Assembly (NCBI GenBank): GCA_033807775.1
Contig: CM066325.1
Location: 16,053,301-16,117,300, forward strand
Length of the DNA: 64,000 bases
Source of the DNA: Saussurea involucrata
Lineage: Eukaryota; Streptophyta; Magnoliopsida; Asterales; Asteraceae
Direction: 5' to 3'
Positions 34,294 to 47,872 of the stretch are shown piece after piece. The notes below the pieces were generated by a model, which was not told the origin of the DNA, made no database searches, and was given only the letters and a program-made list of their open reading frames with translations. Made by a program: the position numbers and the translations under genes. The first letter of the stretch is position 1; the number at the start of each line of letters is the position of its first letter.

Positions 34294-34450
34294 ACTTGTT
34301 TTGCAGGACGGTCATGTGTTGTTCTTACACTCTGAATGCTCCACGCACATGACCGGCAGGAGGGAGCTGCTCACGATCTACAAAGAACAATATTGCAAAG
34401 ACGTGAGGTTTGTCTATACCTGTGCTTTCACGAGCTGCTCATGTGTTTAG
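34294..34450 (+). pseudogene. Degenerate Copia protease start (copy B)
   Basis: Same as in copy A: HSECSTHMTG in place of the family's DSGCSRHMTG-type site, so the catalytic Asp is missing. Protein similarity ends within about 30 residues. It sits in a +1 frame relative to gag. Both copies are identical here, so the pol deletion predates the duplication. Confidence 0.7.
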
Positions 34451-35289
34451 GGGGAGCATGATCAGCCATCAGGTAAGGTTACTCTACTATTGAGGGGGAG
34501 CGTCACACACAGTTTTTACTTAAAAATGTTAAAAAGTTTTTTTTGTGTAGATACTCCCGTGTGGATTTCAACTACTGTTCATCATTTGAGGGGGAGCGAC
34601 ACAAATTTTTCGTTAAATGTTTAAAGTTTTTGTGTGTCAGACTCTCCATTGAACATCCCTATACACTATCCGAGGGGGAGCAAGTTTCTCCCCATTCTCA
34701 GTTTGAGGGGGAGCGAGAGATCCATTTTTTCAAAATCCTACAGGTTTCATCTCTTTAAAAAATGGAATTATTCTTTAAAGTGTAAAAGTGTCCGGACACC
34801 CATCAGTCCGGATGACTTTCCAGGCCGGATGGGTATCCGGGTAGGACTATCCGGAATCCCTACTCTGTCCGAAAACACCCTTTGTCCGGATACTTGGTTT
34901 TGACCGGAAAGGTTTTCCATTCCATCCTCTTTCGTCCGGACACCTTTTGTCCGGATACCTGTGTTGTCCGGAATGTCTTGCAATCTCATTATTATGTCCG
35001 GACGCCCCTGCTATTTTCAGTCCTGTACCTGTTTCATCACTGTCAGTCCTCAATTTGTCTCAAATTGAGCCTACTAATGCAAAGGTACGCACCGACACTT
35101 GTTCCTCCGTCTCAGTTACTAACTGTGCTTTGTCTTTTTACAGACATTCCATGGCGGATCAACAACCTCAATTCGAGGGGAAGCGTCACACTGTATTTCT
35201 TACAAAGTCTAAATATTTTTTCTTGTGTTGATATCACTCTCACTCCGAGGGGGAGCAAGTCAATCCCCATGTATGTTTTGAGGGGGAGC
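34449..35289 (+). repeat. Array of eight internal PPT-like motifs (copy B)
   Basis: Same eight GAGGGGGAGC-type tracts as in copy A. The third is GAGGGGGAGC here and AAGGGGGAAC in A, so copy B is closer to consensus there. A CCGG-motif cluster (34788-35010) sits inside the array. Confidence 0.75.
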
Positions 35290-35415
35290 AGCATAATATC
35301 CGTGCTATGCATATGCCTGAAACCCTACATGTGATAGCATATAGACGAGCGTTAGGGAATCCCATGGTCCAGCCAGCGCCGGAGGGACCTTCCCCGGGAC
35401 ATAGAACATGTAAGA

Positions 35416-37802
35416 ATGAGGGAGTTAAGTTCGAAAGCGAACCAAGAAAGATCGAGCCGTAAAGATAAAGAGGCTCATGAGCGAACCCAACCGAGTGATA
35501 TCCGGGTCGCCACATCTGCTATCCTGTCTCATGAATTGGGACAGGGTATTGAAGTAGCCTCCGTGGACCCAGTGGAGCAATTGCACGACCTCCTCAGCCA
35601 CTCATCCGTCTCTCAAAAGACGGATGTTTCAGTCTTGCACGGGGATATAGCACAACTTCCACTGGTCCCTCGTTTGGAGGGTTCTGGTGTTGAAACAAGA
35701 GACCAGCCTCCCCCGGTCTCACCTTCATTTCGTGCACAATCGAGTCTAGCGCCTTTCGATATTGAACATCCTTCGGCTAGGACACTCGAAGCGAAGCAAC
35801 ACCAAGTCGAGACTCTTCGTGACTCGACCGGAACCACCGTAGTGTCTTCACCTCTAGGTGGAACACAAGGATCGGCGGGAAATCCTACCACACTTACCAC
35901 TTTGCCAACTGTGAACGTAGGTGGCTCTGCCTCCGTGGCAGATGCCTCAACGGGAAATCTAAGTGATCCCGGCGTTACTTTACCCGACTTTGTGTCACAA
36001 GGGTCCCTGGACAGCGCCCTCAAGGCTGTCCGCGAGGCAATGGAGCAGCACGTTGCTGATCAGCTCAAGCGCCTGGTCAAAGGTAAAGGGCATCTCGTCG
36101 ATATTGAAACCGCACCTGTTCGTCCACCGATTCAACCACAACCTATCTATTCGGTGGACACCCTGAAGACGATGCTATTGACCCAACTGCTCCAGGAATC
36201 AGAAACAACCGCCTCTATCGAAGCAGACATGATCTCAGTTCTCCGATCATAGGTCAATGCTCCATCTTCATCTGTTACATCTCGCCTTGACTCTATTGAC
36301 TCGACCCTCAAGGACTACAACAAAGCGCTCACCACGCTATCTGAGAGGGTCCGCTCACTCGAAGACACATGTAAGAGTCAAGCCGGCGGTTTGAAACGTA
36401 AGCACGATGACCAGGATGATCCTGATCACCGTGAGAGGGAGAAACGACAACGTCAAACCGAGACCGCCCAGATCCTCACTGCTGAAACTACAACTGTGGT
36501 TCAACCGGAACCTTCTACTACGGCTACCACAACCGGAACAAATCCTGAAGCCGAGTTACCTTTAGCAGAAATGGTGATTGATATGGATATATCAGATGAT
36601 GAAGCCCCGACGGTTGAAAAGCCCGAGGGTTCAACACAGGAACTGATCGACCTTGATTCATCAGCAAGACCTCTACTGAATATGATCGATCTAGACTGTG
36701 AAGCCAACCCGGAGACAGAAGATGCATGGTACGAAAAAGCTTCCAGTGCTGTAAATCTCCAGGTAAATTTGGTCTTCCCAACTGATGAAGACGACAACAT
36801 CGATTATGATCAGTTCCTGCTCCAGAACCTTTATGGTTCGTCACCCGTTCACTACGCTCAACCCACCAGAACGTCAACAAGACCCGAAACCTCAACTGCC
36901 AATATTTCGACAACTCCCCGACAAATGACAGCTTCTGATCTTCCTCCCCCTCCTCAACAACAACAAATCTGCTGGGAGAAGATCATGGTACTTATCCCAC
37001 ATTTGGAGGAATCTTTGAAGAAGCTGTTCGTCAACAAGCTTCGCCCGATCGAGCCGACCTTTTGCCTTGGGATTTATAACCTCAATCCCGAATACCAACG
37101 GCGATATATCAGCACAATGCAGCGATGTCTTCCAGTCAACCAAGTCAGAACCAAACTTCGGATCACAGAGGTAATCAGTATCTATTCAAGACGCATTATG
37201 AGGATCGTCTACCCAGTATTCACTGTCCGACGTGAAGATGGGAATGAATGGAAATTCTCTGAAGCCGACTTCCAGCACCTCCGACCGTTCGACTACCTGG
37301 CTATTCTGAAATACCTTCGTCGAAGAACCATCCGACCGCTTGAAGTTACAAAGGCGCTCGAAGCTGTTCGTCGATACCTGGTCCGTACCATTATGATGTC
37401 ATATCTACCGGACTTTCAAATGGCTGTCGAGAACAGGGCAAAGAAGGTAAATCTGATCAAGCCGAATCTGAAAGCACCTTAGTTAAATATGTATCCCGAG
37501 AATGCTATGCTTCTGAACCTGAATACGGGATTGTTTATCTCAACGAACTGAACGAAAAGAAGTTTCTGCGTTTCAGTCAGGTAGACAGATTTTGTGACGG
37601 CACGCTTCTAAAGGTCAGAGATGCTCTTCGAAAGATTATTCAGCACGAGTCTGAGAATCCGAAGCGATCGTATGTTCCGAATTCGAATGAAGTAACTGCT
37701 CGGAATGCCTTGGAAATAGTTAAAGATCGCATCGACTACCGCCGTGCAATCAGATGGTTCGAGGTACACTTCGCGCTTCGCAAAAGATATGTCTTCAACT
37801 AG
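35416..37802 (+). pseudogene. Env-position ORF of the Sirevirus-like element (copy B)
   Basis: ATG at 35416. One frame reaches 37482 with a single TAG at 36250-36252, and ends early at TAG 37480 (GAG in copy A). The terminal ~95 codons lie in another frame to TAG 37800-37802, so a frameshift near 37490 is shared by both copies. N-terminal part Ser/Thr-rich and polar; middle with acidic EEEP-like and SDDEAPTVEKPEG stretches and a QQQQ run; C-terminal third basic with REDGNEWKF, FCDGTLLKVRD and RRAIRWFEVH. No hydrophobic membrane segment. Homologous tails accompany many plant Copia elements; function unknown. Confidence 0.7.
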
Positions 37803-37835
37803 AGAGATCTAGAGCGCCAACTCGAACTTCAAATC

Positions 37836-37846
37836 AAAAGGGGAGA
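37836..37846 (+). other. Terminal polypurine tract (copy B)
   Basis: AAAAGGGGAGA directly before the LTR. It has one G-to-A change relative to copy A. Confidence 0.8.
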
Positions 37847-37847
37847 T

Positions 37848-38128
37848 TGTTAGGGCAGGTTTTATAGTTGATTTAAAGTTCAAGGGTTGATTTGTATTAA
37901 TTCATTTTGAGCCTTATTAGTGAACGGGCCGTGGCCTTGCTAGCCACGGGCCCATAGTATTTAATGTAAGATTAGCTTGGAAAAACAAGCTGATCATCCT
38001 TTTAGCTTTCTATTCGTATTGTAAACATTCTCTCTGAAAGTTAATGAAAGGGATGGCAGTTGGAAATCATTGTTCTTATTGATTAATATTACTGATTTCT
38101 TATTTGTTGCACGGATCTGGTTCTATCA
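37848..38128 (+). repeat. 3' LTR, first of a tandem pair (copy B)
   Basis: 281 bp, TGTTAGGGCAGG ... GGTTCTATCA. Followed after two bases by a second LTR. Confidence 0.95.
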
Positions 38129-38130
38129 AT

Positions 38131-38411
38131 TGGTAGGGCAGGTTTTATAGTTGATTTAAAGTTCAAGGGTTGATTTGTATTAATTCATTTTGAGCCTTAT
38201 TAGTGAACGGGCCGTGGCCTTGCTAGCCACGGGCCCATAGTATTTAATGTAAGATTAGCTTGGAAAAACAAGCTGATCATCTTTTTAGCTTTCTATTCGT
38301 ATTGTAAACATTCTCTCTGAAAGTTAATGAAAGGGATGACAGTTGGAAATCATTGTTCTTATTGATTAATATTACTGATTTCTTATTTGTTGCACGGATC
38401 TGGTTCTATCA
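38131..38411 (+). repeat. Extra tandem LTR with PBS-like start (copy B)
   Basis: 281 bp, begins TGGTAGGGCAGG, so the first five bases equal the PBS start. Ends TTCTATCA before TCCTT. The doubled LTR is in both copies and so predates the duplication. Confidence 0.9.
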
Positions 38412-38643
38412 TCCTTCGTTGTTATTCTTTTGCTTACTTTGAAAGTAGTTGTTTCAACAATAGGCTCCACAAATTTTTTAGAGTCAATCTACATACTACT
38501 TTAATATTAATATATGACATACCACTAAGACTATGTTTGGCAAACTAGCTGATAAGGTAGCTAGTAGTTGATAAGCTAGCTGATAGCTGATAAGCTAGCT
38601 GTTGACTCATAAGCTAGTTGGTAGCTGATAAGCTAGCTGATGA

Positions 38644-41600
38644 TGTAACAACCCACTCTAAAATAAAGCATACATAGCATTTAATGTAAAGCATTTCAAT
38701 GAAAGGGGTCCTAAAATTTCATTACACCTATACACAACTGAGAATATTACTGGTTTCTAAAAGTAAAAGTGGCAGTGTCTCTAGCAGCATCCGAACTCTA
38801 ATCCTGTTCTGCTCACTTACCAGAACCTCCTACTATCTGCTTACCTGAAAATGTTTAGTTTGGAAAATGCGAGGGCTAGACCATGAGTTCTAGTGAGCTC
38901 CCTCAAACGACAGTTCTCAAAGCACTTTAAAACAGTTTATAAATATCAAAGCAACTTCACATAAAACTTTCACGGAAAATTCCGCTCCCGTAAATGACAC
39001 CCTGAAGTCACTCAAGAGTGACAACGAGTCAGTCTCACGCTGCCTTACTGGGTCACTCCCTCCCATGGCATAAACGGAACACCCCTCCGGCATGAGCACT
39101 GGCGGGCCTACCCTCGACTTAGCCAATTTACGTCTCCCACAATGTATGCATACATCTCATATAAACTTTCAAACAAGTAAGATCATGTAAATAAACATGG
39201 CATTTCTACTCATTCACTTTCTTTGGAAAACACGTTTAAAGCACGTATTTTTAGTTAGAAAAACTCACCTCGCGCTTTAACAATTTCTTCTCGCGAAAAC
39301 TTCAAATTTTACGGTGAACACCTTGGATATTACAAGAATAAGAATTGTGAGTCTTGAGTTAACCTTAGTCCACCCTGAACAGTTCTCTACTGGGTCTCAA
39401 TTTCGGATTCGGCCCACTCCGGGACTTAACACGGATTCCGAATCCTATATGGATTCCAGATCCATTACCGGCCCAACTTATATTCCGGATCCCATTTGTG
39501 GATTCCGGATTCCCTTCGACTCAAACTACATTCCGGATCCCTTTTGTGGATTCCGGATCTAAAATCGATCCAAGTCAATTCCGGAACTGTTCCGGATCTA
39601 ACCCCATTCCGGGTTCATTCCGGATTCAACTCTATTCCGGGTTCATTCCGGATTCAATTCCATGTTCCGGTCCCGGTCTTTCCGGATCCCGCATACCAGA
39701 ACCACAATCCGGACTATCTAACTCCGGACTCCAAAATGTTCGGACTAGGAGAAATGACGCTGCTACTAACTTCCAGGAATCCCAAAGGCTCCCTTAAATC
39801 ATCGATTTTGTAACAATCCACACCAAACATACAAGCCAGAAGCTACATCTTTAATTAATAACGCCATAAACGGCTCAACATAGTCACACTATCAAGATTA
39901 CAGATTGGGTTTGCGGAAATAACCCTAACTACAGCTGAGAACATAACTATAAAACAAAAGGGAAGTCTTCTAATCCTTCTATACGCAACCTCCGCCTCAC
40001 GCCCTGCCAACTTCTAAGCAAGCTTTCGACTACCTGCTTACCTGAAAAGGTTTTAGTTTTGAAAAGCGAGGGTTAGACCATGAGGTCTAGTGAGTTCCCT
40101 CCACACCAGGTCACACCATAAACATCATAATTTATAAAAATAGTTATGAAAGAGTTTATACAATCATAACAAGCACACTTAAAATGATATGCACACAATA
40201 ACACATGCTACTGGCACACGCTATAGTCACACACACTGTGACAGCGCAATAGAGCACACACGCTATAGTCACACACACCGTGACATCGCAATAGGGCACA
40301 CACCGCCCATCTATGAAACAAATTCATATATAACTATTATGGGACACACCCCCCATTTCACACCAAAGCCAGAGCATGTTCACACACATTTAAGTCACAC
40401 ATTTTGCCACACTCTTACTCTTCGCTTCGTAATAAAAAGAAGTTGAAAATCACGCAATTAGATACATATATCAACGATCACACTTGTATAAAATTTAGGT
40501 TTAGAAAGACTCACGTGGAGTCCTGATTAGAAATTCTTACTCGCACCGATCGTCCCTACTCGCCCCTACAATTTAAACCCAACACACATACCAGGTAAGA
40601 CACACTGGATTCTACTGAATTTTACTAACTTGAAATGTCTTAGCCGAAAAATACCGGATCCTAAGCCTCGGAGCCAAAAATCAAATTCCGGATCCATTAA
40701 ACAATACCGGATCCTCACGGCCCAATACCACACTCCGGATCTTAAATAAAAATATGGATCCACATAACGATTAGGCCAAATTTAATAAATTCCGGTTCAT
40801 TTAATTTGATTTCGGACTCACGGCCCAAACTAATGAATTCCGGGTCTGTTAGGCCCACAGACAATTTCCGGATCTCCACATAAATTCCGGATTTGTTAGG
40901 CCCAAAGGAATTAATTTCGGTTCTCTTTCAATCAACACCGGATCTCTTTTTCTTAGCCCATTTCTGGATCTCTTTTTCTTAGCCCATTTCCGGATCTTCA
41001 GTTTAGTCCACTTCCGGTCCGTGGCATGAGTCCAAGTTCCGGATCCTATTTACTTAATCCAAATTCCGGTTCTATGTCAATGAGGCCCAAATTCCGGAAC
41101 ATTATTATTAAATGAATTCCGGTTCCTTAGTGGACTTCCGGATTCAACATACCGGAACCATTAAATAAATACCGGATCTCTTTTGATTCCGGATCGCATC
41201 GAGTTTTTTTTATTCCGGATCCTGATATATTCCGGAATCTCGTAATATAGCGATGCGATACTAATTATCATTAGGACTTAAAATTTATCCATTTCAATCG
41301 ATTACTTAGCCCCTCTCCCAACAAAACAATTATTCCAACTCTATTAGTCATTTTATTAAGATTGTTAAGCTATAATCAGTACTCTTATGAGTCGATCACT
41401 TTACCAGTAGAATGTCCAAAATAAGGACTAGAATTAGGGATTACCTGCTAGAAACGATGAAGAATCAGGTTCCACTTCTCTTTCCTCTTCCAGGTTTGAT
41501 GATTGATGAATTTCTTCTCCAATGCACTTGAACAATTCTTCCCTGCTCTCTCTCTCTCTAAGCCGCCACTCACACACAAAAGGAATTCTCTTAGGGTTTT

Positions 41601-42147
41601 GAGCTGATTTGTTGTTTAAATATCTTCCATCCAATTTACAAATCAGAACCTCAAATTTTTAGACTTCACACTTTTCACCCAAAAAACAAATCTTTAATCT
41701 CAAACAGAACACGGTTATTACAGATTTCAAGTCCCAAATATGATGAGGATTTGGGGACGATAACCATCAGGCCATTACTAGTTCTCCTAATCGCTACTTG
41801 TATTAACAGTACTTTCGTTTAGATTATCCACATCCCAAAGACTTCTATTAAGTAGAAATCTAATCATAAACACGATAAGGAGTAAGGTTAAGAGCTTACC
41901 TTGAAGAAATTGATTGGAAATCCTCCCTTCTCCTTCGAGATGGCAGATTGCAGACTGCTTCCTCTTTCTCTACTCTCACTCTCAAGCCGCCACACACACA
42001 CACAAATGATTAGCTCCTAGGGTTTTGAGCCCAATTTGGGAGTTTTTTATACTTCTCAACAAATTACAACTCGACCCCTGAACTTACCACTTTACAAAAA
42101 TTCCCACAAAACTTAAATCTTTTTCAATTAAAACCCTGGTTATTACA
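38644..42147 (-). mobile_element. Solo-LTR-like element with nested relative (copy B)
   Basis: TGTAACAACCC ... GGTTATTACA with the GATGA duplication at 38639-38643 and 42148-42152. Compared with copy A it lacks about 30 bp near 38728 (a missing CCTGTCTCAAAACTTAGG segment). Confidence 0.75.
39809..41722 (-). mobile_element. Nested solo-LTR-like element (copy B)
   Basis: Flanked by GATTT (39804-39808, 41723-41727). It is 28 bp longer than in copy A, mainly because of a ~30-bp tandem duplication at about 40945-41000 that repeats CTCTTTTTCTTAGCCCATTT. Confidence 0.8.
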
Positions 42148-42780
42148 GATGAAGAAGTCATGTTTGTCAAAAACTACCTTATAAGCATGTAAAATGACCA
42201 AAAATGACATTTTTAAAAAATTACTAATTACAATATTTAATTATTAAAACAAATTTATAGCAATATATTATGTTAATTAATACAACCAATGTAGTAAAGA
42301 AAAATTAAATAATATAACATGTTAGTTAAAAAGATTTTAAATTTATTATTACATATATACTATAAATTTTGAATTTGTTAAAACAAGTTTTAGAAAACAT
42401 ATATACTAACTTATGATTTTAAATAACAGTTACATACAATATGATAAAAAATAATCAAAAAATAATTAAAAAATTATATTAATTGATAATTAAAATATAT
42501 TGATTAATATTTAAAAAAATTATATGATTAACAATAACTCTAAATAATTAAAATTTAATATCAATGTATAATTAAAATTTAATTTAATAATTTTTAGTTA
42601 ATATTAATTAGTATTTATTAATTAATAATAGTTAGTTTTAAAAAAAATATAATAATAGTTAATAAATACTAATTAATATTAGTGAGAGCAATATTGAAAT
42701 ATTCACAAAAAACTACTGAAAAACTACTACAAGGAACTATGAACAATCGATAAAAGGTTGACCAATACAGAATCTCCTTA
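42148..42780. repeat. AT-rich right part of interrupted MITE (copy B)
   Basis: Same as 12103-12734, ending in the TTA duplicated by the adjacent Harbinger element. No gene seen. Confidence 0.5.
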
Positions 42781-44113
42781 GGCCGTGCGTACCGCCATCG
42801 GGTACCACGGTCGGGTTCACACCGAGTTGGGGGCGGGTAGCAGGGTAGGCGGTACGGGGTAGCGGGTTCAGTGGGTCGCGGGTAAGGGTGGGTTCGGGAA
42901 CCCGGTGTAATTTTTTTTAAATATAACCGTTGGTAAACGGCTATTTTTTTATTTTTATTTTTTTTTTCAAATTATACACACTATATATATTAACCTCTAC
43001 CACTTTCATTTTTTCACACCAAAAAACTCTATACTTTCTTCCATTATTTCTTCTATTTTTCATCACTTTATTTTTTAGACAATATGGATTCGTCACAACC
43101 CACTTCATCGACCGTATCATCATCATCCATAGACACCGACGAGGAGTTTGAGCAGGAAAAGGAAATATTTACGCAAGCCTACTTATGTTGATATTCAGAA
43201 GTTGTACACCGCGCATGAAGCTAAACACGGATTTCCCGGCATGCTCGGCAGAATAGACTGTACTCATTGGACGTGGGCAAATTATCCGGTAGCATGGCGA
43301 GGTCAATTCATGAGAGGTGATCATGAGCACCCGACAATCATTTACAACCACGGATATTATCTAGCGGATGAGATATATCCGGAATGGGCTACTTTCGTAA
43401 AATCATTTACGTGCCCACATGATGATAAACGAAAAAAGTTCAAGTCCGCGCAAGAATCGACACGTAAAGATGTTGAACGAGCTTTTGGCGTGCTTAAACA
43501 ACGTTGGCATATACTTCATAACCCGGCACGCGGATGGCATCCGACAAGATTGGGAAACATTATGTACGTTTGTGTCATATTACACAATATGATACTCGAA
43601 GACGAAGACCATGCCATTTGTGGTGTCGATGAAAACGACCTTGTAGCGGATGATATCGAAACACAAATCAATGAGGAACAACGCGCGGCAAATGTTCGAG
43701 AAGTCAAAAACCGGGAGACTCATAATAATCTTCGGTCGGATTTGGTCGAACATATTTCGCGTATCCGACTTCCCAACAACGACGACGACTAGATTTTTAA
43801 TGTTTTGTAATTGTTAATTTTATTTTGTAATTTTGTAATTTTTAATGAATGTTATGAATTTTTATTTTTATTATTTATCTTATTTTTATTTATTTAAAAA
43901 TATATGAATATTTTTATTTTGTTAAATAATTAAATGTATAAATAAAAGAATTAAAAAAGTTGATGTGGCGCTGAGGTGGCATCAGGGTTCATAGGGTATG
44001 ATAGGTAGCGGTACTCCACTTTAGGGTAAGGAGGGTAGGAAAGAAAAAAGCTGATGTGACGCTGAGGTGGCATCAGGGTTCAGAGGGTATGATAGGAAGC
44101 GGTACTCATGGTC
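42781..44113 (+). mobile_element. PIF/Harbinger deletion derivative (copy B)
   Basis: GGCCGTGCGTACCGC ... GCGGTACTCATGGTC, flanked by TTA (42778-42780, 44114-44116). Confidence 0.9.
43084..43790 (+). pseudogene. Harbinger transposase fragment, lacks second catalytic Asp (copy B)
   Basis: The ATG at 43084 opens MDSSQPTSSTVSSSSIDTDEE (the stop seen in copy A is Ser here) but soon ends out of frame with the conserved domain. The domain is read from about 43154: RKPTYVDIQK, RIDCTHWTWANYP (copy A has S and A at two of these positions) and VERAFGVLKQRW. The NDINVL block is deleted. This supports decay from a full-length transposase by two internal deletions before the segmental duplication. Confidence 0.9.
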
Positions 44114-44413
44114 TTAGATCTTAAAGAAAATTCGTGGTTGATCGCATCAAACTGCATTAAAAACATGACTAGTTGTTTAATTATACAATACAATAATTTT
44201 GTAAGATTTTATTTAAACTAAAAATAAAAAATAAGAATTAGTACAATTCTATATAAAAGGAAAATTCAAAATTTATGGACTATCTATACTACTTTATGAA
44301 AATTGTAAAACAGTTTTTTTCTAAGAGCAGTTTTTCAAGATTACCATTTGTTAAGCATATGTACAACCTTTTAAGCTGACCTCTCCCACAAATCAAACAA
44401 ATTCAATTTCTAA

Positions 44414-45590
44414 GTTACACTTTATACCCTTAGAATTAGTTTTTTAATTTACTTTTAATCCCTTTCTTTTTCATTTTTTATTTTACACCCTTATCGTTTT
44501 AACATAAATAATCGTATATGAATTAGAATGCATTAAAAAAATACATTTTTTTTACAAATTACACCATTGTAATCGTCTCGTCAATACCTTCGAAATGAGC
44601 CCACTATTGAATATTTTTGGATTTAATCATATTATTAAATATCATGAACATGTTCGAATTAATTTGTTTTATATCTCTTACATTATTCATTTTCATTTAC
44701 ACCCTTATAATATTAAGTTACACTTTATACCCTTAGAATTAGTTATTCAATTTACTTTTAATCTCTTACTTTTTTATTTTTTATTTTACACCCTTATCAT
44801 ATTAACATAAATAATCGTATATGAACAAAAATGAATTAAAAAAATACATTTCTTTTTTTTTACAAATTATATCATTGTAATCGTCTCGTCAATACCTTCG
44901 AAATGAGCCCAATATTGAATATTTTGAGATTTAATCATATTATTAAATATCATGAACATGTACGAATTAATTTGTTTTATATCCCTTACATTATTCATTT
45001 TCATTTTACACACTTATAATATTAAAAATACATAATCATATAGTTTAACTAAAACATATTAATAAATGCATTTTTTTTACAAATTATATTATTACAATAT
45101 TCTCGTCAATAATTTCAAAATAAGTTTATTATCAAATATTTTTTTAACTTAATAATATTGTGAAATATCATAAATACGTATCAAGATTTTTCAAGAATGA
45201 CGTACCGGGATTTTTTTAAAACTTGTACATTTTACACTCTTATCTATATTTATCTATTATACTTCTTTAAAAATAATTCTATTTACGGTTATTCTTGAAT
45301 TTCTAAAAAGTACAAACCTCAATACATCATGTACAAGTTTAAAAGCTTTAAAACCTTCAACGTTCAACATGATAATTAAAAATAAAATTATTTTAATTTT
45401 TAAATTACATTTTATACCATTATAATTAGTTATTTATTTTACTTTATATCCCTTCTTGTTTCATTTTTCATTTTACATCTTTATCATATCAACATACATA
45501 AACTAAAATACATTAAAAAATATGTTTTTCTTTTTTTATAAATTATAGCATTATAACCGTTCATCAAAACCTTCAAAATGAGCACAAATG
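44414..45590. repeat. AT-rich ~303-bp tandem repeats (copy B)
   Basis: Counterpart of 14367-15540 with the same period and the same decayed downstream units. Non-coding. Confidence 0.7.
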
Positions 45591-46758
45591 TTATGCGTTT
45601 GAAGATCCCCATTATCGAACGGATATTTTTCAATTCTTTTGACCAATTAACCATATTGACATTTAGTTTTATACATCTGATATGCGATTTAAAAGCGAAT
45701 AAATATGAACATGAAACAAAATTATTTTTTCAAATTCGCGGCTTTAGATTCGAGATACATCGCGTCGCATCGCGCACGAGTACGTATCTATTATATCTTA
45801 TTAGTAGAGCTCAATGTATATAGTTATCCAATCAACCGTCTTCCAAATAGATCATCGCTGTACTAGAATAAATTAGGAGTTCACATCTAAAAATAAATAT
45901 GTAGGTTGTTAGTAATGCAGTTTGGTTCCAAATACATCTTCACTTTATTATAATACCGTATATATCAAATAGAGTAAATTATGGATTTGGTCCCTTAGTT
46001 CACACTTTTTACCCACAGTGGTCCTAAATCAAAATAAATACAAGAATGGAACTCCTTGTTGCATTTTCGCAAGCTTTTGTCCCTCTCTCTAACGGAATAA
46101 CAAGACTTCCGTTAATCCAATTAAATTAAGGGGTATTTTAGTTTTTTACCCTTAATTTTGTCTTTATCCTATTTTGTCTTTTTTAATATATATACACACA
46201 TCTACATCAATCTTGTTCCCCAAATCATCGTCACACCACATCTACATATCTGATTCGGTCACCTTCTCTGGTTAGTACCTCTTATTCGGCCACCCCCTTG
46301 TTTCTCATGTCCGGAATCAAAACCTTAAAATCCAAGATTTGAATTTAAACTCAAATCCAAAAACTAAGTCCAAACCTAAACCAAAATGGAAATCCAAAAT
46401 CAAAAATCAAACCTCAAACACATGCTAAGTTCCCATCAATCCGCCTTAAATCGAATAAATCAGTAAAAGATACCCTAAATCTAAATACATAAACTCTTAC
46501 GTAGGAGTTACCCTAAATCGAAGTTTTGTACACAACGTGATTGAACCAAGAGGAAATGGTGTGAGTTGCAAATGAAATGGTTCTAGAGAAGGAATCGAGG
46601 TTAACATGAGAAACGTGAGAAGTGGATCTGAACCGTTGATCACTTCTAACCAAATGCCCTCCCATTAATTGTGGTTTATAAGAAAATTGATCTGGTACAT
46701 CTTATCTCCGTATATCTCATACTAATGTGCATCAATTTCTCATTCTCACTGGAACCCA

Positions 46759-46811
<53 letters not shown>

Positions 46812-47270
46812 GACGACTATTTTGAAACCATCTAAAAAGGTTGAAACCAATGAAACCTATGATCTAACCATTGATTAAAAATAGATGGCTAGGATCAATT
46901 CCTACATTTTTTTATTAATTTTCAAATTTAATATAATTAAACATTCCATTTTTAAGGTGCTAAAGGGTATTTTGGTCAAATCATGATTCTCCAGAATCTG
47001 CTAACTATGGCAACCCAGATTCAGTTTGATCTTAGTCCCGATTTTCACTCCCTATTCACGATTCTGTTTCCGCAAAATATGATATCTTTCAAACAAAGTT
47101 TATTCAACCCCATTCAAACGAAAAATGGGTGACAGATTCAGAGGTTGGTTTGCAAACTCTAAAGAAATCGATGTTGTTTCCTGTCGATAATGTTTTATCA
47201 GAAACTTATTAGGGTTTTATTTCAATCTTGTTAATAATCATCAGGTGGAAGAAGAAGCAAGCGAATAAAG

Positions 47271-47453
47271 ATGAAGTACTCTTTCTCTCGCTTCCGCAAC
47301 ACTGCTGCAGACCCTGTTCTTATCGATTTTGACGATTCAATTGAAGAATTGCCACTTCCGGTAGAAAATACTGAGGCCGAAGTTCATGAGATGCATGACA
47401 TGGAAAACATGATCATCGACATTCTTTCACCGGATGAAATTTTTATAGGCTGA
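47271..47453 (+). CDS. Hypothetical 60-aa protein inside the Mutator-like element (copy B)
   Basis: Identical in sequence to the ORF at 17217-17399, starting MKYSFSRFRNTAADPVLIDF and ending DEIFIG. I do not recognise it. With no change between copies over 183 bp it may be constrained, but at this divergence identity by chance is also likely. Confidence 0.4.
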   Translation: MKYSFSRFRNTAADPVLIDFDDSIEELPLPVENTEAEVHEMHDMENMIIDILSPDEIFIG

Positions 47454-47810
47454 TCTATTTGCATACGTTAATTTTCTTGTTTGGGTGTATGCGAAATCAT
47501 GATGTTTATTAATCATGAGCCGTGTTTGTATACAGTTAAGGCTGATTGCGTATTCATGGTTTTGAAATCAGTGGGTGATCTATCTGCAAACTGTATTCAT
47601 AGTTGTTATTTTGGGGGTTTTTTGATGAAGTATTTTTGACGTGTGGGGTGATAATGTGCTGACACATACCACCATTGAGGAATCAATTTTTGAATCTGAG
47701 ATTCTGAGTGTATATGTCTTTGTGATTATGCAATCTTGATTGCCTATTCATGGTTCTGCTTTTCCAATACATTTTTTAAATTGATTGCTGTGAAGCAGGT
47801 TTGGAATTAA

Positions 47811-47812
<2 letters not shown>

Positions 47813-47870
<58 letters not shown>
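47813..47870. repeat. (AT)n microsatellite, long allele (copy B)
   Basis: 58 bp of AT dinucleotide against 22 bp in copy A. Confidence 0.95.

Positions 47871-47872
<2 letters not shown>

Larger units (their letters stand above)
29521..38411 (+). mobile_element. Sirevirus-like pol-less Copia element, complete (copy B)
   Basis: 8,891 bp flanked by the 5-bp duplication TCCTT (29516-29520, 38412-38416). Order: LTR, PBS, CCGG-motif leader, long gag ORF, protease stub, PPT-motif array, env-position ORF, PPT, LTR, LTR. The intact target duplication around the doubled 3' LTR shows that the three-LTR form is one insertion unit. It lacks integrase, reverse transcriptase and RNase H and would depend on another element for movement. 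Confidence 0.9.
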
